Positions 30,482 through 41,593 of a stretch of DNA of 64,000 nucleotides are shown here, piece after piece. The stretch's first letter is position 1; each line of letters starts with the position of its first letter. The translations under genes and the position numbers were made by a program. The DNA lies in the NCBI GenBank assembly GCA_035079385.1, contig JAVHKY010000025.1, positions 14,544,501 to 14,608,500 of the forward strand, written 5' to 3'. A model generated the notes under the pieces. That model did no database searches. It had not been told where the DNA came from and saw only the letters and a list, made by a program, of their open reading frames with translations. This DNA comes from Aspidiotus rigidus. Its lineage: Eukaryota > Arthropoda > Insecta > Hemiptera > Diaspididae.

Positions 30482-31727
30482 TCAAGACATTTGCAACAAA
30501 GAGTTGATTGCAACTTCTCGATTTCCATTATTGGCCTCCAAAACCGTTTTGATAACTTCTTTATCAATATTTGGAAACATTTCCTCGACCTAAAGAGAGA
30601 AAAAATCATTTATAAGGTGAAAATTAAGGTTAGGAACTCCTTGATAATTTACAATTTCCCTCAGTTTGTACCAGTTTCAAATCTTCTGGGGAAATGGTTG
30701 GAGCCTGAGCCGGAGGTTGTGAGGCATAGGGTGCTGGAAACACAGGAACAGCCGCGTAGTTTGGACCACCAAAAATTGAACTACCATTACCTGTGCGGGG
30801 TATCATCATCATGGGAGGTGCATTTCCAAGTCCATACGGCATTGGACCGCTCTGAAAATAAAGGAAATATTTAGAATATGATGATAATATTTCGATACAT
30901 TTTTCGAACGAGTAGATATTTCATTCATTACCGCGTAACTTAGCACCAAATTTATCGCCCCTTCGAGATTTTCTCCTTGTTTTCCACTAAGAGGAAACCA
31001 TTCTTCGTGGGTTTCGCCGGCAAAGACCGATTGAGGGATAGGAATTTGCGCCCAAGCTATCAATTCATCCATTTTGAATGAACACTCGTCGTAAATTTCT
31101 ACGCTTATCATATTTACACCAGTTGGTAACACACTGAATGTAGCACAAATAAACGCGATGGAATAATGCCTTGATATGTTCTAGACTGACTAGCAAGAGC
31201 GATGAAAATCCGATATTTTACTCACCATTGCACGACTTTATTCCATCTAGGATTTTTACCACCACCAGTATCTGTATGAGTTTCATAAACACAGTGTCCC
31301 ACGCGTATTCTAACATATGGATCCATTTTTGATATGAGTCCATAATTTTTCGTCAATTTGGCCTATAGATATAATAAGTTAGAAACTATCTCATTAACAC
31401 CGATAGATGTACTAACAGAAAGTACTCGGTAACCTGATCCACGGTGATTTTCAGCCGACCAACTGGAGAACAAGCTGAAGAAGCATTCAGTTGTCGGTCC
31501 AGAGCGATAGCTAATTGTTGGTCTCGATCAGATGGTGCTTGAATTCCCACTCTGAGAAAATCATCAGGTAATTCTCCAAGCATCAACTAAAGAAACGAGA
31601 GAATATATGATCATTACGTATCATTACGCAAACTAGATGGAACTTTTTAGATTAAAGCTGCCTATTAATCATTTACCCGCTTCCTCTTCTCCTCACTGAT
31701 TTTCGGTTGAGAAAGAGTTACACTCAT
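30482..31727 (-). CDS. TOLLIP: Toll-interacting protein (TOLLIP)
   Basis: Exons 31727-31677, 31586-31434, 31362-31226, 31133-30932, 30851-30672, 30589-30482 give 276 residues (human 274), all phases consistent. Residues 1-58 are the Tom1-binding region with [12 protein letters not shown]. Residues 59-181 form a C2 domain ([64 protein letters not shown]). Residues 182-235 are a Pro/Met-rich linker. Residues 236-276 form a CUE ubiquitin-binding domain ([29 protein letters not shown]). TOLLIP binds phosphoinositides, Tom1 and ubiquitinated cargo on endosomes and dampens Toll/IL-1 receptor signalling in mammals. The 5' end faces the Ly6-like gene; the 3' end faces the ZP gene. Start chosen at the first ATG of the exon, which gives the family's length. 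Confidence 0.97.
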
Positions 31728-32432
31728 TTCCTTGGCAATTCAAAGCGATTCTCTTTTTTCTTGAGATTGAAAGTATTCGCTTAGATTTTTGTCTTGTTTT
31801 AGAACTCGTAAAAACTGCACAATTGACGTATGACTACCAACTACGATTACAATTATTTCACTGACGAAGTGACGACTTCTTTATTACCCATTGCACTATT
31901 ATTGATAATAAATATTTACCATCATCAGCTGATAAGAAATATTATGACTAAGAAGAAAAACGATAATAACGCCCAAAAATGCCTAAAAATAAAAAATGTT
32001 CTTGATCACAAATGAAACAATCAGGGAAAACAAACTCTTTTCAAGGGAGTGAGCGATTGCTTTTGGCAGATCACACCCGCATTCATTTTGTCATACTGCT
32101 TTGCTTTGTGACTGTTGGTCTGCAGGAATGGTAAAAAAAATGGAAACACCCTCTTTTGTAATGTAAACACCGTGAATACAAACTGACAAACCCAGGACAA
32201 CATAAACCTTATAAAACTTCGATACTCGACAAGTCGCGTTTAGATCATTTCGTACTCTCCGTCCTTCAATTAGGCTAATAATAAAAGTTGAATTGAGGGA
32301 AAGAATTAATCTTATTAACGACTTCTTGACCGGGATTTCATCATTTTAACCATATTTCTTATCATTGTTTCATCGTAATATGGTCACATGTACCAACTGT
32401 TGAATTCGTCCATCTACTCGTAAATCGCCCTA
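31728..32432. promoter_or_regulatory. Shared upstream region between TOLLIP (-) and the Ly6-like gene (+)
   Basis: 705 bp separate the two divergent start codons. No clear TATA or Inr pair is identified. It must hold the 5' UTRs and core promoters of both genes unless distant non-coding first exons exist. Confidence 0.5.
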
Positions 32433-33059
32433 ATGATGAAACGTTATAAATTCATGTGTGTGTTATTCATGTATTTCATTCACAATTTGAGTGGTGAGTA
32501 AGCAATTCTTGGGTGTAGCCATTACGGTTCAATATAATCGATTCACTTATTATGTCTCCAATGTTTAAATGTTTCAGAAGTGAACTCTATAAGATGTTAC
32601 CAATGTTCATCCGCCGACGATCCAGCGGGTGACGATAACTGTGGCGCCTATGAGGATTTCCACAGGGAAAAACATGTACCAGTAGAATGTAATACTGACG
32701 AATCGAAATCTCCGGGAACTTTCTGTATGAAGTTCACTCAACAAAGTCCTCGAGGATATATATGTTCGTAATGTTATTTCTATTTCTCGCAGGATAATCT
32801 GTTGGAAAACATTTAGTAATTGTGCCAAATTGGTATCTTGATCATTGTAGGGGATGGTCGATGGAGACAAGTCATTCGGCGATGTGCATCTGTCGCTGAG
32901 AATGGTGTAACCGGAGTGTGTAATTGGGGTGTAATGGAAAACGGTGTATATTGGGAGAAATGTTACTGCTCCGAGAACGGATGTAATTCCGCCAGCACGC
33001 TTAGTTTGTCTTTCATTCTTCTTTTAGTATCGAACGTCATATATTATTATTGTAAATGA
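32433..33059 (+). CDS. Ly6/uPAR (QVR-like) small GPI-type surface protein
   Basis: Exons 32433-32493, 32578-32763, 32851-33059 give 151 residues, phases consistent. The leader MMKRYKFMCVLFMYFIHNLS is followed by IRCYQCSSADD, NCGAY, VECN, FCMKF, then WRQVIRRCAS, GVCNWG, EKCYCSENGCNSAS. That is ten cysteines ending in C-x-C-x4-C-N, typical of insect Ly6 three-finger proteins of the quiver/boudin type. The C-terminus LSFILLLVSNVIYYY is a hydrophobic GPI-signal-like tail after a small-residue stretch (NSAS). Such proteins act in septate junction assembly, ion channel trafficking or sleep regulation; which applies here cannot be told. The second donor (T|gttcgt) is non-consensus, so a few residues near 32763/32851 are uncertain. 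Confidence 0.85.
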
Positions 33060-33888
33060 TTCAACTCTTCAATTTTTCCAAGTATTTTAAAACTAGAATG
33101 TAAAACGCCCAATGAGAATTATTCCACTCTCTTCCTCACACGATTCCCTGCTTGTACGAATTCTCGATCAACCTGCTACTTTGGCGAGCAAAAACTTTTA
33201 TTACATCGTACGGCAAGTCAGCCTACGACATCAGGAAGTTATTTCAGTATAGTCCGCTAACAATAGACAGGAATTCTGATTATTTTGTATTAATTACGAC
33301 CGATACCAGATTTATAAATAAGTTACAATCACATAAAAATGCTGTTTTCGTTATGGCAATTATTAAGTTAAATCCACTGTTCGTTCAAGATAATGTGCCT
33401 ACGAAGGAGAATCTTCATTTTTGTTTCGTCACTTCTGACAATTTCCGTCCCTTCGGTGTTAATTAATTCATGTTTACTTTTCTCTCTCAACTTTTGGTAT
33501 TATGTTTTTCAATATATTTACAATTCGTAATCTCATCCGTCCTCGAGGAAAAAAACACATTTTTTGTCCTCAGTTTCCTCGTCATAACTTTTCTTTCAAG
33601 TATTGTATTACTTTTCATTAACACTTGTATTATTCTTGGTGATAAACTTTTTGAGCATTATGTGATCTTAATAACAATTCTCTGTATTATTATTCTCTTG
33701 ATCTTTTATTTTATTGATACTATATGAAGTAGATTTGTTCACTGTTGTAAAATTTTTTACTATTTTAAGTTTTCCACGATATAATTTGTATGATTTTTTG
33801 TATCATGTTATAAAAAAATATATATAAATAAGATGAAAATATTATTTTGATCTTTCATAAAAATTTACAAAAGAAAATCAACATTTGT
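33060..33888. other. Region between convergent Ly6-like and POFUT2 genes
   Basis: Two modest + frames (33152-33466 and 33470-33727, the latter hydrophobic) resemble no family I know and are probably 3' UTR or spacer. TTTATT at about 33707-33717 could be the POFUT2 polyadenylation signal on the minus strand. Confidence 0.4.
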
Positions 33889-36800
33889 TCATAAAACTTT
33901 GAGCCATCTCGTCGGTTGTTTACAATTTTGTTCTTCATCTCCGCATAGTCTGTTAAAAGTAGTATCAGGATCAAAATTGAGCAACTCTCGTTCTTCTTCA
34001 ATTCGAAAAGAGTACGTTGATTCGTAACTACCGATAAAATAACTATAAAAACAAAAAGTGAGCATCAAATTCGAGCGATTTCGTAATAAGAAGAGAATAG
34101 ACCTTTTCGACAAATTTTCATCAATTTTTTTGAGTAGAGAAAAGTTTTTAAAGGAATAATATAAGACATGTATACTTACCGAGCGTACGAACATACAATC
34201 TGCTCAATAATAGCTACACCACCATCTTTATACGTGCGCAGGACATTTAATGGCGGAATGAAACGAACTGTTTCAAATGGATGTAGGGAATCACTCAGCT
34301 TCTGAAATTCTGCAATTATTAAAGAAAAATCAAAAAGTCATCGTATTCGTTCGGCTGGAGATGATACCCGTAATGTCAAAACGTCATACATCAATACTGT
34401 GGTCAACTTTTATGTTTTTCTACCAAGAGTGAAATCAAAATTGCAAAGTTATAACTCATTTGAAAAAGGAGAATTAAATTGATTATAAAAATAGTATCAC
34501 TCTCAAAGAGAACAAATATAAGGAGTTCTAAGAAATATTCTATTGTTATGATTTGCAATACTGTGGCGCTTTGCACCTCGCCTCTGGAAATCAAAATTCA
34601 TTTTCGACCCGACTTATTCGTATGTCTCAGTCCAAGCTTACACACGACGTATTATATCGCTAGTAAAATCTATCCGTACCGTACTTCCTTTTCTGTCCTT
34701 ATTTAATATTTATAAATCTTTCTCTCTGTATAATCATCATAATATGCATTCCTTACACGTGTCTCTTTTTTCAGGTTACAATATTTCTCCGACATTACCG
34801 ATTATTTTCGTTAAGGGTATGCTCTACCTAGTCACTCACACGTAGACACACACAAAATATGTATCACATGTTGCGATTTTTGCCCCGAGATAACTGATTA
34901 AATAGAGCATGAAATATCTTGAAACTTCGTATTTACGTAGACAAAACTTAGGAAAATACGGCTAATTGGTTCACACGAACTAATTTTGTTCATTAATTGG
35001 AATTCAACGATTCGAAGATGGCCCCTTCAGACGTAAGTTTAAACGTTTCCTGGAGATCATTCAGAATATTTCGCGATCTGTCAACTAATTAGCCGTATTT
35101 TCCTCAACTTCAAGAATAAATTACACCACGTTCCGAATCATTTTGTACATTATTCGATATGTTATATGTGGGCAAAAATCACTACCCGCAACACACCATT
35201 TTGTGTAATACACGTGTATTTTCTGTGTGTGAGTGACTAGGTAGAGCATACCCGAAAAAAAAAACGGACATTCCTCGTTTTTTCCCTGTACCCTTCATAT
35301 TCAATTAGAAACAGTCCTAACCAAACATGTCGATATCGATCTTTTCCAAAAAGCCACCTCAATCCACCCTTAGATTTGTCTTCACAAACACTGAAACCAC
35401 AGTTCCATTCTTTCTCTTCTTAAAATATTTTCTCCTAACGGTTTCTATATCTCGACGTGATTTTCCCTTTCGTCGCCAAACTTTTCTAGCTATTTCTTAA
35501 AAGTGGTTGAAGTTAGGAGCAAGCTTAGGTACAACGAATTAACAACACGGACCGTATGATGATTCCAAAAAATTTACCAGCGTCATCAGTATCCGTAGCG
35601 ATGAATACTGTACTGAGATTTAGAAGAGATAATTTTTCTCTTATTTGTGAACTTGCGTGTTTTATGGAAGGTATGTGCTCCTTTCGGTTGTATTTATAAT
35701 CTCTTCTTCGAAAATGGACACAAAAGTAAGGTTTACCTTCATAATAACTCGATTCACGAATAGGCTGTAGAATCAAGAAAGTGTTTAATCATTACACATT
35801 TTCCAAAAAATTGATCAAGGTGTATAGCTACTCACATGGTTTCCTTCATCAGAAAGCGGAAGGGCGGAAGTCATGAATTCAACAGCAATTTTTACAAGTT
35901 CATCGGAAAATTGCATACTCTTACGACATCTCCAGTACTCGGCATCTCCAAAATAATCATGTAATACTATTTCGGCATGACTGAGAAAAATTGTTCTAAA
36001 ATAATTGAAATTTGATTGAAAATGTTCCACACGAGCAATGCTTCTCCAATATAAGAACCAGTTTTAGTACCATAATTCTACATTTACTTTCCGTCATAGG
36101 AGCTTAATAAATCCGCGAGTAGGGAGGCCGAGCCTTGAAAAGACAGACAGTCCACATTTCTAGCAGAAACAGCAAAGGATCCGTACATTATGGTATACGT
36201 ATTTCGTTCATCCCGTCTAAATATTCACAAAACAGAATAAACATTAGCTCATTTTTGAACCTAACGTCTCAATAACCAGATTTTACTCACTCATAAGGTA
36301 ACAACTGCGTACACGGTTCTAAACTCCACTTTTCCACCCAAGTAAAGTTTTCGGACCATAAATCTTGGTAGTTTTGTAAAACGAACACATGGTCTAATAT
36401 AATGTTTGGGTAACCTGTAATGTTACGAAGAAATTAAAAAAAAATCTAGAACGAGTTCGTTCTACAATCATCTAAGTATGACAATTACTTTCAAAAAATT
36501 CGTACGCTTCTATCACTGGAGCGTAATCCTGTAAACTTTTCATATTGAAGAAGAGACTCCATGGTAAATTTCTTTGACTACCAGCCAATTTCGATTCCCA
36601 GTGAGGTAAATGATCCCACGGAGGAAGGATCTTTGGATGTAAGAAAATACATACGTTAATGAGCAACCAAACAGAAGTGATCAGTTACTCAAAACCCAAG
36701 CGTTTCCCACCAGGTGATATTCTTCTTCGATCGTATCCAACTGTTTAACGAATCTAGCCAACCGCATATAGATATCTCTTCGTAGGTTGAATCCTTCTTG

Positions 36801-37034
36801 CGGGTTGACATCATACAGGATATACCTAGTCCGTAAACGCAAACCCAGGGAATATTAGAGCGATATAAAATGTTAGTAGGGAGGCAGTATAAATCATAAT
36901 TTTAGGTAGTATTTTTCATACCGGGAAGAAACTTTCTTGGCGCGGCAAATACCAGAAGATTGCAGATCACACTCATTTGAAGAACGTGTTGAAGCCACAC
37001 AGTAAATGACGACTAGAATTTTTATTGAGTCCAT
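33889..37034 (-). CDS. POFUT2: GDP-fucose protein O-fucosyltransferase 2
   Basis: Nine exons: 37034-36922, 36825-36696, 36630-36489, 36414-36291, 36216-36088, 36043-35836, 35764-35578, 34309-34180, 34042-33889. They give 438 residues (human 429), all phases consistent. The N-terminal leader [16 protein letters not shown] is followed by [16 protein letters not shown] (Glu48 is the likely catalytic Glu), [17 protein letters not shown]-like LPWSLFFN, a C-L-S-F-Q-G-S-A-S block, HFRRRDY (299-305, donor-binding Arg), [16 protein letters not shown] and the terminal [17 protein letters not shown]. The enzyme adds O-fucose to folded thrombospondin type 1 repeats in the ER. Intron 5 is only 44 nt. Intron 7 carries a MITE. 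The gene is divergent from NAF1. No retention motif was identified at the C-terminus. Confidence 0.96.
34815..35253. mobile_element. MITE of 439 bp in POFUT2 intron 7
   Basis: The terminal inverted repeats are perfect for 27 bp: GGGTATGCTCTACCTAGTCA at the left end and its complement at the right. An internal inverted pair (ggaaaatacggctaatt at about 34951 and aattagccgtattttcc at about 35089) makes most of the element self-complementary. The left flank is TTAA but the right is GAAA, so no target-site duplication is evident and the superfamily is open. Confidence 0.85.
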
Positions 37035-37859
37035 CGCGTGAATCCACTGACTCTCGAAACCATCTTCAAGTTCAATTGTTTTACAAAAAATTTCGTCGGA
37101 AGAAAAATATCAGAAATTGGAAAGGATCATAATATAATACACTGCCCGGACGTCCGTTACTCCGTAGTCAGTGATTAAGCCATGCCCACTAGCACTCTTA
37201 TAGATACTATGAGAAACTAACGATTAGTGATAACTTTGCGAGTTTGCGTGACGTCAGGACGAACCAAGGACGAACCACGACACGAAAACCACTAACATTA
37301 ATGAAAGCGTAAATCTATGCATTGCACAGTTTTTGTCGCCCATTATGTTTTTTAACATTGATTTTTTTTATTTCATTCATCTTCTTTGCACCAAAAACGG
37401 TTTTCTGGATTTGTCGTCCGTGTTTTTCGCTTTGAGAGCATGAAGTGTCGAATGATTCACATCTCGAAACTTAATTAACGAATGAAGATATGGTACGGAC
37501 AAGCTGACTGATTTTCAATTACATTTTGATAATTTTTGTACTTCCCGTTTCCAGTCAGTTGCTTTCAATACTTCTTATTATGTTAGTATCATCAGTTGTT
37601 CAGAGTATAATTTAGTGATTTTCGTCGTTCGAACTATGGCTCGTTTGTACGCGATCTGTCGATTTGTACATCTAGAAAATTTGAATCACTTTTGTATCTT
37701 TTAGTATTTTTATTACAATCTTTATTGTCTTATATAGTGACCTTTTTTAATCAGTTCAAAGATCCATTGATAACGTATTATGAAGAAACTTAACGTCACG
37801 TTATAGACGGTCTTTATAGTATAGTAGAGAAAAGAAAAACGAAGTTTTTAACAATACTT
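37035..37859. promoter_or_regulatory. Shared upstream region between POFUT2 (-) and NAF1 (+)
   Basis: 825 bp between divergent start codons, AT-rich, no recognisable gene. It should contain both core promoters; no specific site is called. Confidence 0.5.
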
Positions 37860-40465
37860 ATGATGAGTGAGGAAGCAGCTTCGAGTATCGACGCCAATAA
37901 TATCGGAAACGAGGCCACTCAATTATCGAATACTCATGAAGAACGTGATATGAACAATCTAAACGTAACTTCATCCTCTAATTGTGTTACCCTTATTGAT
38001 TCGGTTAATGTTGCGTCAAAAATGAGTAATCGTATTGATATGAAAGTCAACAACCAGAACAATCTTGATGCGTGTTCCGATGAAGAGGATTGGGATAATG
38101 GAGTGAACGTTATAGTAGAAGATATTTCTCCGCTTCCTTCTTGCGTTAATGATTCTAATAAACGAGTTTCCAATCAAACTACGAAAGGAGAAGAACCAAA
38201 GAAGAAGACCTCCGTAAATTATTACGTTGTTTCTAATGAAAATACCGCTGAACCCTTCGAAACTCCTGAAATTGTGGAGGATGTTGCCAGCCTGGATACT
38301 TATCGTGATAGTATTATCGAAGCAACCGATGACTCGGACTCCAGTGATTCTGAAAGCAGTTCGACGGTATCAGAAGATGATGATGACATAGACGATAATG
38401 ATAGTGACAATAACTTCATAGGGTGAGATAAATTTAAAATAACCTGCCCTTTTAAATTATTTACAAATTTAAACTTTGATGTATTTATTTCTAAATCCTT
38501 TCAGACGTAAAAACCTATCGAATAACAAACTCATTAAAACAACCCTGACGAAAGGTGAGCTCAGCATACAAGATCTACCTCCCATTGAGGATCTTAATAT
38601 CTCAGTCGAAGAGACTAAATGCAAAGAAATCGGAACCATTAGCAGTATTGTGGATACGCAAGGTATTTTTAAGTCCTATCTCTCATGTATCGGTGAAGAA
38701 ATTTGTTTTGACCATAAACTTTTTCCAGTGGTCGTGCAATCTCTTCCAAATACGCCAGCATTGGACCTCGATACCATTTTATTTCTGGATAGTGGTCAAC
38801 GTCCTCTGGGAAAAATTTTCGACGTACTTGGAAATATTCATGGGCCATTTTACACTGTCAGATTCAATTCAGAAGATCACATTAGAGAGAAAAATATAAC
38901 GAAACATCAAACTGTGTATTTTGTACCAGAATCTGAATATACCTCTTACGTTGATACCGAGGAATTATTGAAGTGAGATAAGATATTTTTCTCGTTACTT
39001 ATTCATAAGTTAATTGAACAATTTTCATGTTTTCGTCCGTTTTCGTAGGCATAAAGGAAGTGATGCGTCTTGGCAACACAACAACGAACCTCCTGCAGCG
39101 TGCTTAGATTACTCGGACGATGAAGGTGAAGCAAGAGCCAAACGAATCCCGGTGAGTGCACCTGCAGCTTTGTATTCTTCTCATAGACCCTCCAAAAATC
39201 GTATATATTTAGAGTAATGAGGTCATCCAAGCTCAAAGCTTCTGCGTTTACGCTTCAAAAGAACGATTCGTACATTCAAAGTTTCTTTGTGTACCTCTAT
39301 CTCCGTAATGTGGGTCTCTTCATTTAATTCCAAAAAAAAAAAAAAAAAAATTAGCCGTCTAATTGCTCGTCCCGATACCAATCTATGGAAACGTCTTTTC
39401 AATATTTGTGACTTGAAGTTTACAATCCCATCTTCTGCAAATTTGTAATCCTACGATAGATTCATTTGTTTGTGCTAAGATTTGAGCGTAGCCGCTGGTC
39501 AAAGTATAATAATATTTTTTGTTTCGTTCAAGGTTATCGTGGGTGCTAAGCGTGATAATCCATCGGATAATGATTCATTTGTCAAAGAAATGAACCAAAA
39601 GAACCTTGAATTGACTGCCAAAAGGAAGAAAGAAGACGAAGCGAAACAGAAACGTGTACCACTGGTACGTAGGATGGTATCAAATACCAAAAGCACTAAT
39701 GAAATGGCGACTTCAAATTCGCCAGTATACCCTCATTACGCTGACGGTTATAAGCTAAAAGGCAATAGATCGTTTTCGAGCGCCGATCAAGCAACTGCAT
39801 CGCGTCTCGTCAATTTCCACCACAACGCCGGTTCCAGTCCCATGAATAAATTCGATCCGGTGTCACGTTTTCTAGTCGGCGGTTACAGTTCACCTTCAAA
39901 TTACGCATTCCCCCCGCAACATTTTATGTGTTCGTCTCCGCGACAGTTACCAAATGTTGTACCTACTGCTCAGAATTATCTTACCATGTACTCGAGACCA
40001 TCCATACAGCCTACCAACGCGATGCAGCCACCACCACCTCCGCCGCCACCATTTTCGAGCTATAACACCGCCAACATGGCGACGATACCGCCTAATTATC
40101 CGACACAACCGGGTATGCATCCGATGCAGCCGTCGATGCACGGGCCTATACCACCACAGTTTTCTAATTTCAATCCATTATCCGCTGCTCCTTTGCCTGC
40201 TTCATTACCACAACCTTATTTTTCTTGTGCAGATTCGCCTTCTGTTCCGCAGCCTACATTTATTCCGTTGAACGTGAGGCCGGGGATATCGGCCGCTGCT
40301 TTCCATCAATTTGTTTTACCTCCTCCTCCTCCACCTTCAACCGCACAATCTATCCAACATCATACTCATCCTAGGGAAGTGGCATTACCACGACCGGATC
40401 GCCGTAATCCTCCACATTCGCGATCTAATGCGTCTTATTATCCTCATTCACCTTATAATTCTTAA
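37860..40465 (+). CDS. NAF1: H/ACA ribonucleoprotein assembly factor NAF1
   Basis: Exons 37860-38422, 38505-38662, 38729-38972, 39049-39151, 39533-40465 give 666 residues, phases consistent. An acidic Ser/Asp-rich N-terminus (DSDSSDSESS) precedes the Gar1-like core: GELSIQDLPPIEDLNISVEE, EIGTISSIVDTQ, TILFLDSGQRPLGKIFDVLG, PFYTVRFNSEDHI, TVYFVPE. Then comes the diagnostic KGSDASW-x5-EPP-x3-LDYSDDE. The last exon is basic, then Pro/Met-rich with poly-Pro and an Arg-rich end. NAF1 binds dyskerin early in nuclear assembly of H/ACA snoRNP, scaRNP and telomerase RNP before GAR1 replaces it. The 66-nt segment 38663-38728 is inferred to be an intron because it fits GT-AG and its removal restores family alignment; retained, it adds 22 in-frame codons. 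ATG 37863 is an alternative start. Confidence 0.94.
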
Positions 40466-41593
40466 TCTATTGAGAACAAATAGTTATGAGTCGCAATGAA
40501 CTGTTGACAGTTGAATTATGTATTTTTATGCATGTAGAATAATGATAGGACATCTCGATTCCTGTCATTCTAGAAGTATAAATATTCCGCAACGAGTTTA
40601 TTCATTTTCACGTGTTGTACAGAGCAGTGTCTGTAACTAGTCAATCCTGTTATTTCAATTCTTGTACTTTCTATATTATTTTCGTTGATTCGTTATCTCG
40701 CAGGACCTTTCTCTCACGTGAATTTATTGCAGATGATTACGAATATTTTAATTTGCGGATAGCTGGGCAGTATGAATTGCTGCAGCGTTTCTTTTTTTCT
40801 TCCTTGGTCAATATCACTACCATTTTTTACTATTGTTTCTTTTCTTTTTTGTTTCTTCTCTCTTGCTTCGAGACGCGTTCCATTTTTTTTTAATTTGGTA
40901 AGTAAAAGTACTTCGAGGTACGTTTGCGATATTTCCGGTGTCTCTTGTACAGCCTAACTGACTAAGAAATGAATTGAGTTGTGGAAAAGTAGAACAAAAA
41001 GATAGTGAATAGGTATCGTTTGTAATACCATCTATTTTTAAAATGGAGGATTAATATTGTACTATATTATTATATAGCGTATATTATCTTCATCTATTAT
41101 TGATAATTATTTATGCGTCTTGTACGCGAACACGCAAAGCATTATAAACTAATTAACGTGTAATTCCGCGTACTGAAAGTGTACCTACTTTTTATTTATT
41201 TATTTATTTATTTTCTTTTTCCCCCTCCATCTCATTACCTTAGGACATGTTTCGCAGTATTTTAGTAGTGGATAATACATACGTACTACATCTTGGTGCT
41301 CATTGAATGCTTGTGTAATGATTTTCCTCGCCTCGAAATTAATGGAAGCTTTTTGTCGTATCGATCTTGAAGCCCCGTTGCGATTCGTGCAAATATGCAA
41401 GAAGAGGTGATTCCCGAGGTTAGATGACTAGCGAACTCTATGTTTTGGCTTACATCATTATAATTATTACGGTTGCAAGCGTTACATCAATATTTTCGGT
41501 TTTATTGCATCGAATTCTTTTATTTTCTTAAATTTATTGTTCTTACAATACATCGAAGATAATAATTTACAATATTCGATGATCTTAACGCTA
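40466..41593. other. Spacer between convergent NAF1 and Spatzle-like genes
   Basis: Probably the two 3' UTRs. A (TTTA)n stretch at 41191-41213 is the only repeat seen. No additional gene is supported. Confidence 0.5.

Noticed and set aside
30431..30874. 147-codon + frame
   Set aside because: Antisense shadow of the last two TOLLIP exons.
33152..33727. Two + frames of 104 and 85 codons after the Ly6-like gene
   Set aside because: No recognisable domain; likely 3' UTR or spacer between convergent genes, though a small lineage-specific gene cannot be excluded.
14811..34814. TTAA before the MITE at 34811-34814 as a piggyBac-type target site
   Set aside because: The right flank is GAAA, not TTAA, and the end sequence GGGTATGC is not a convincing piggyBac terminus.
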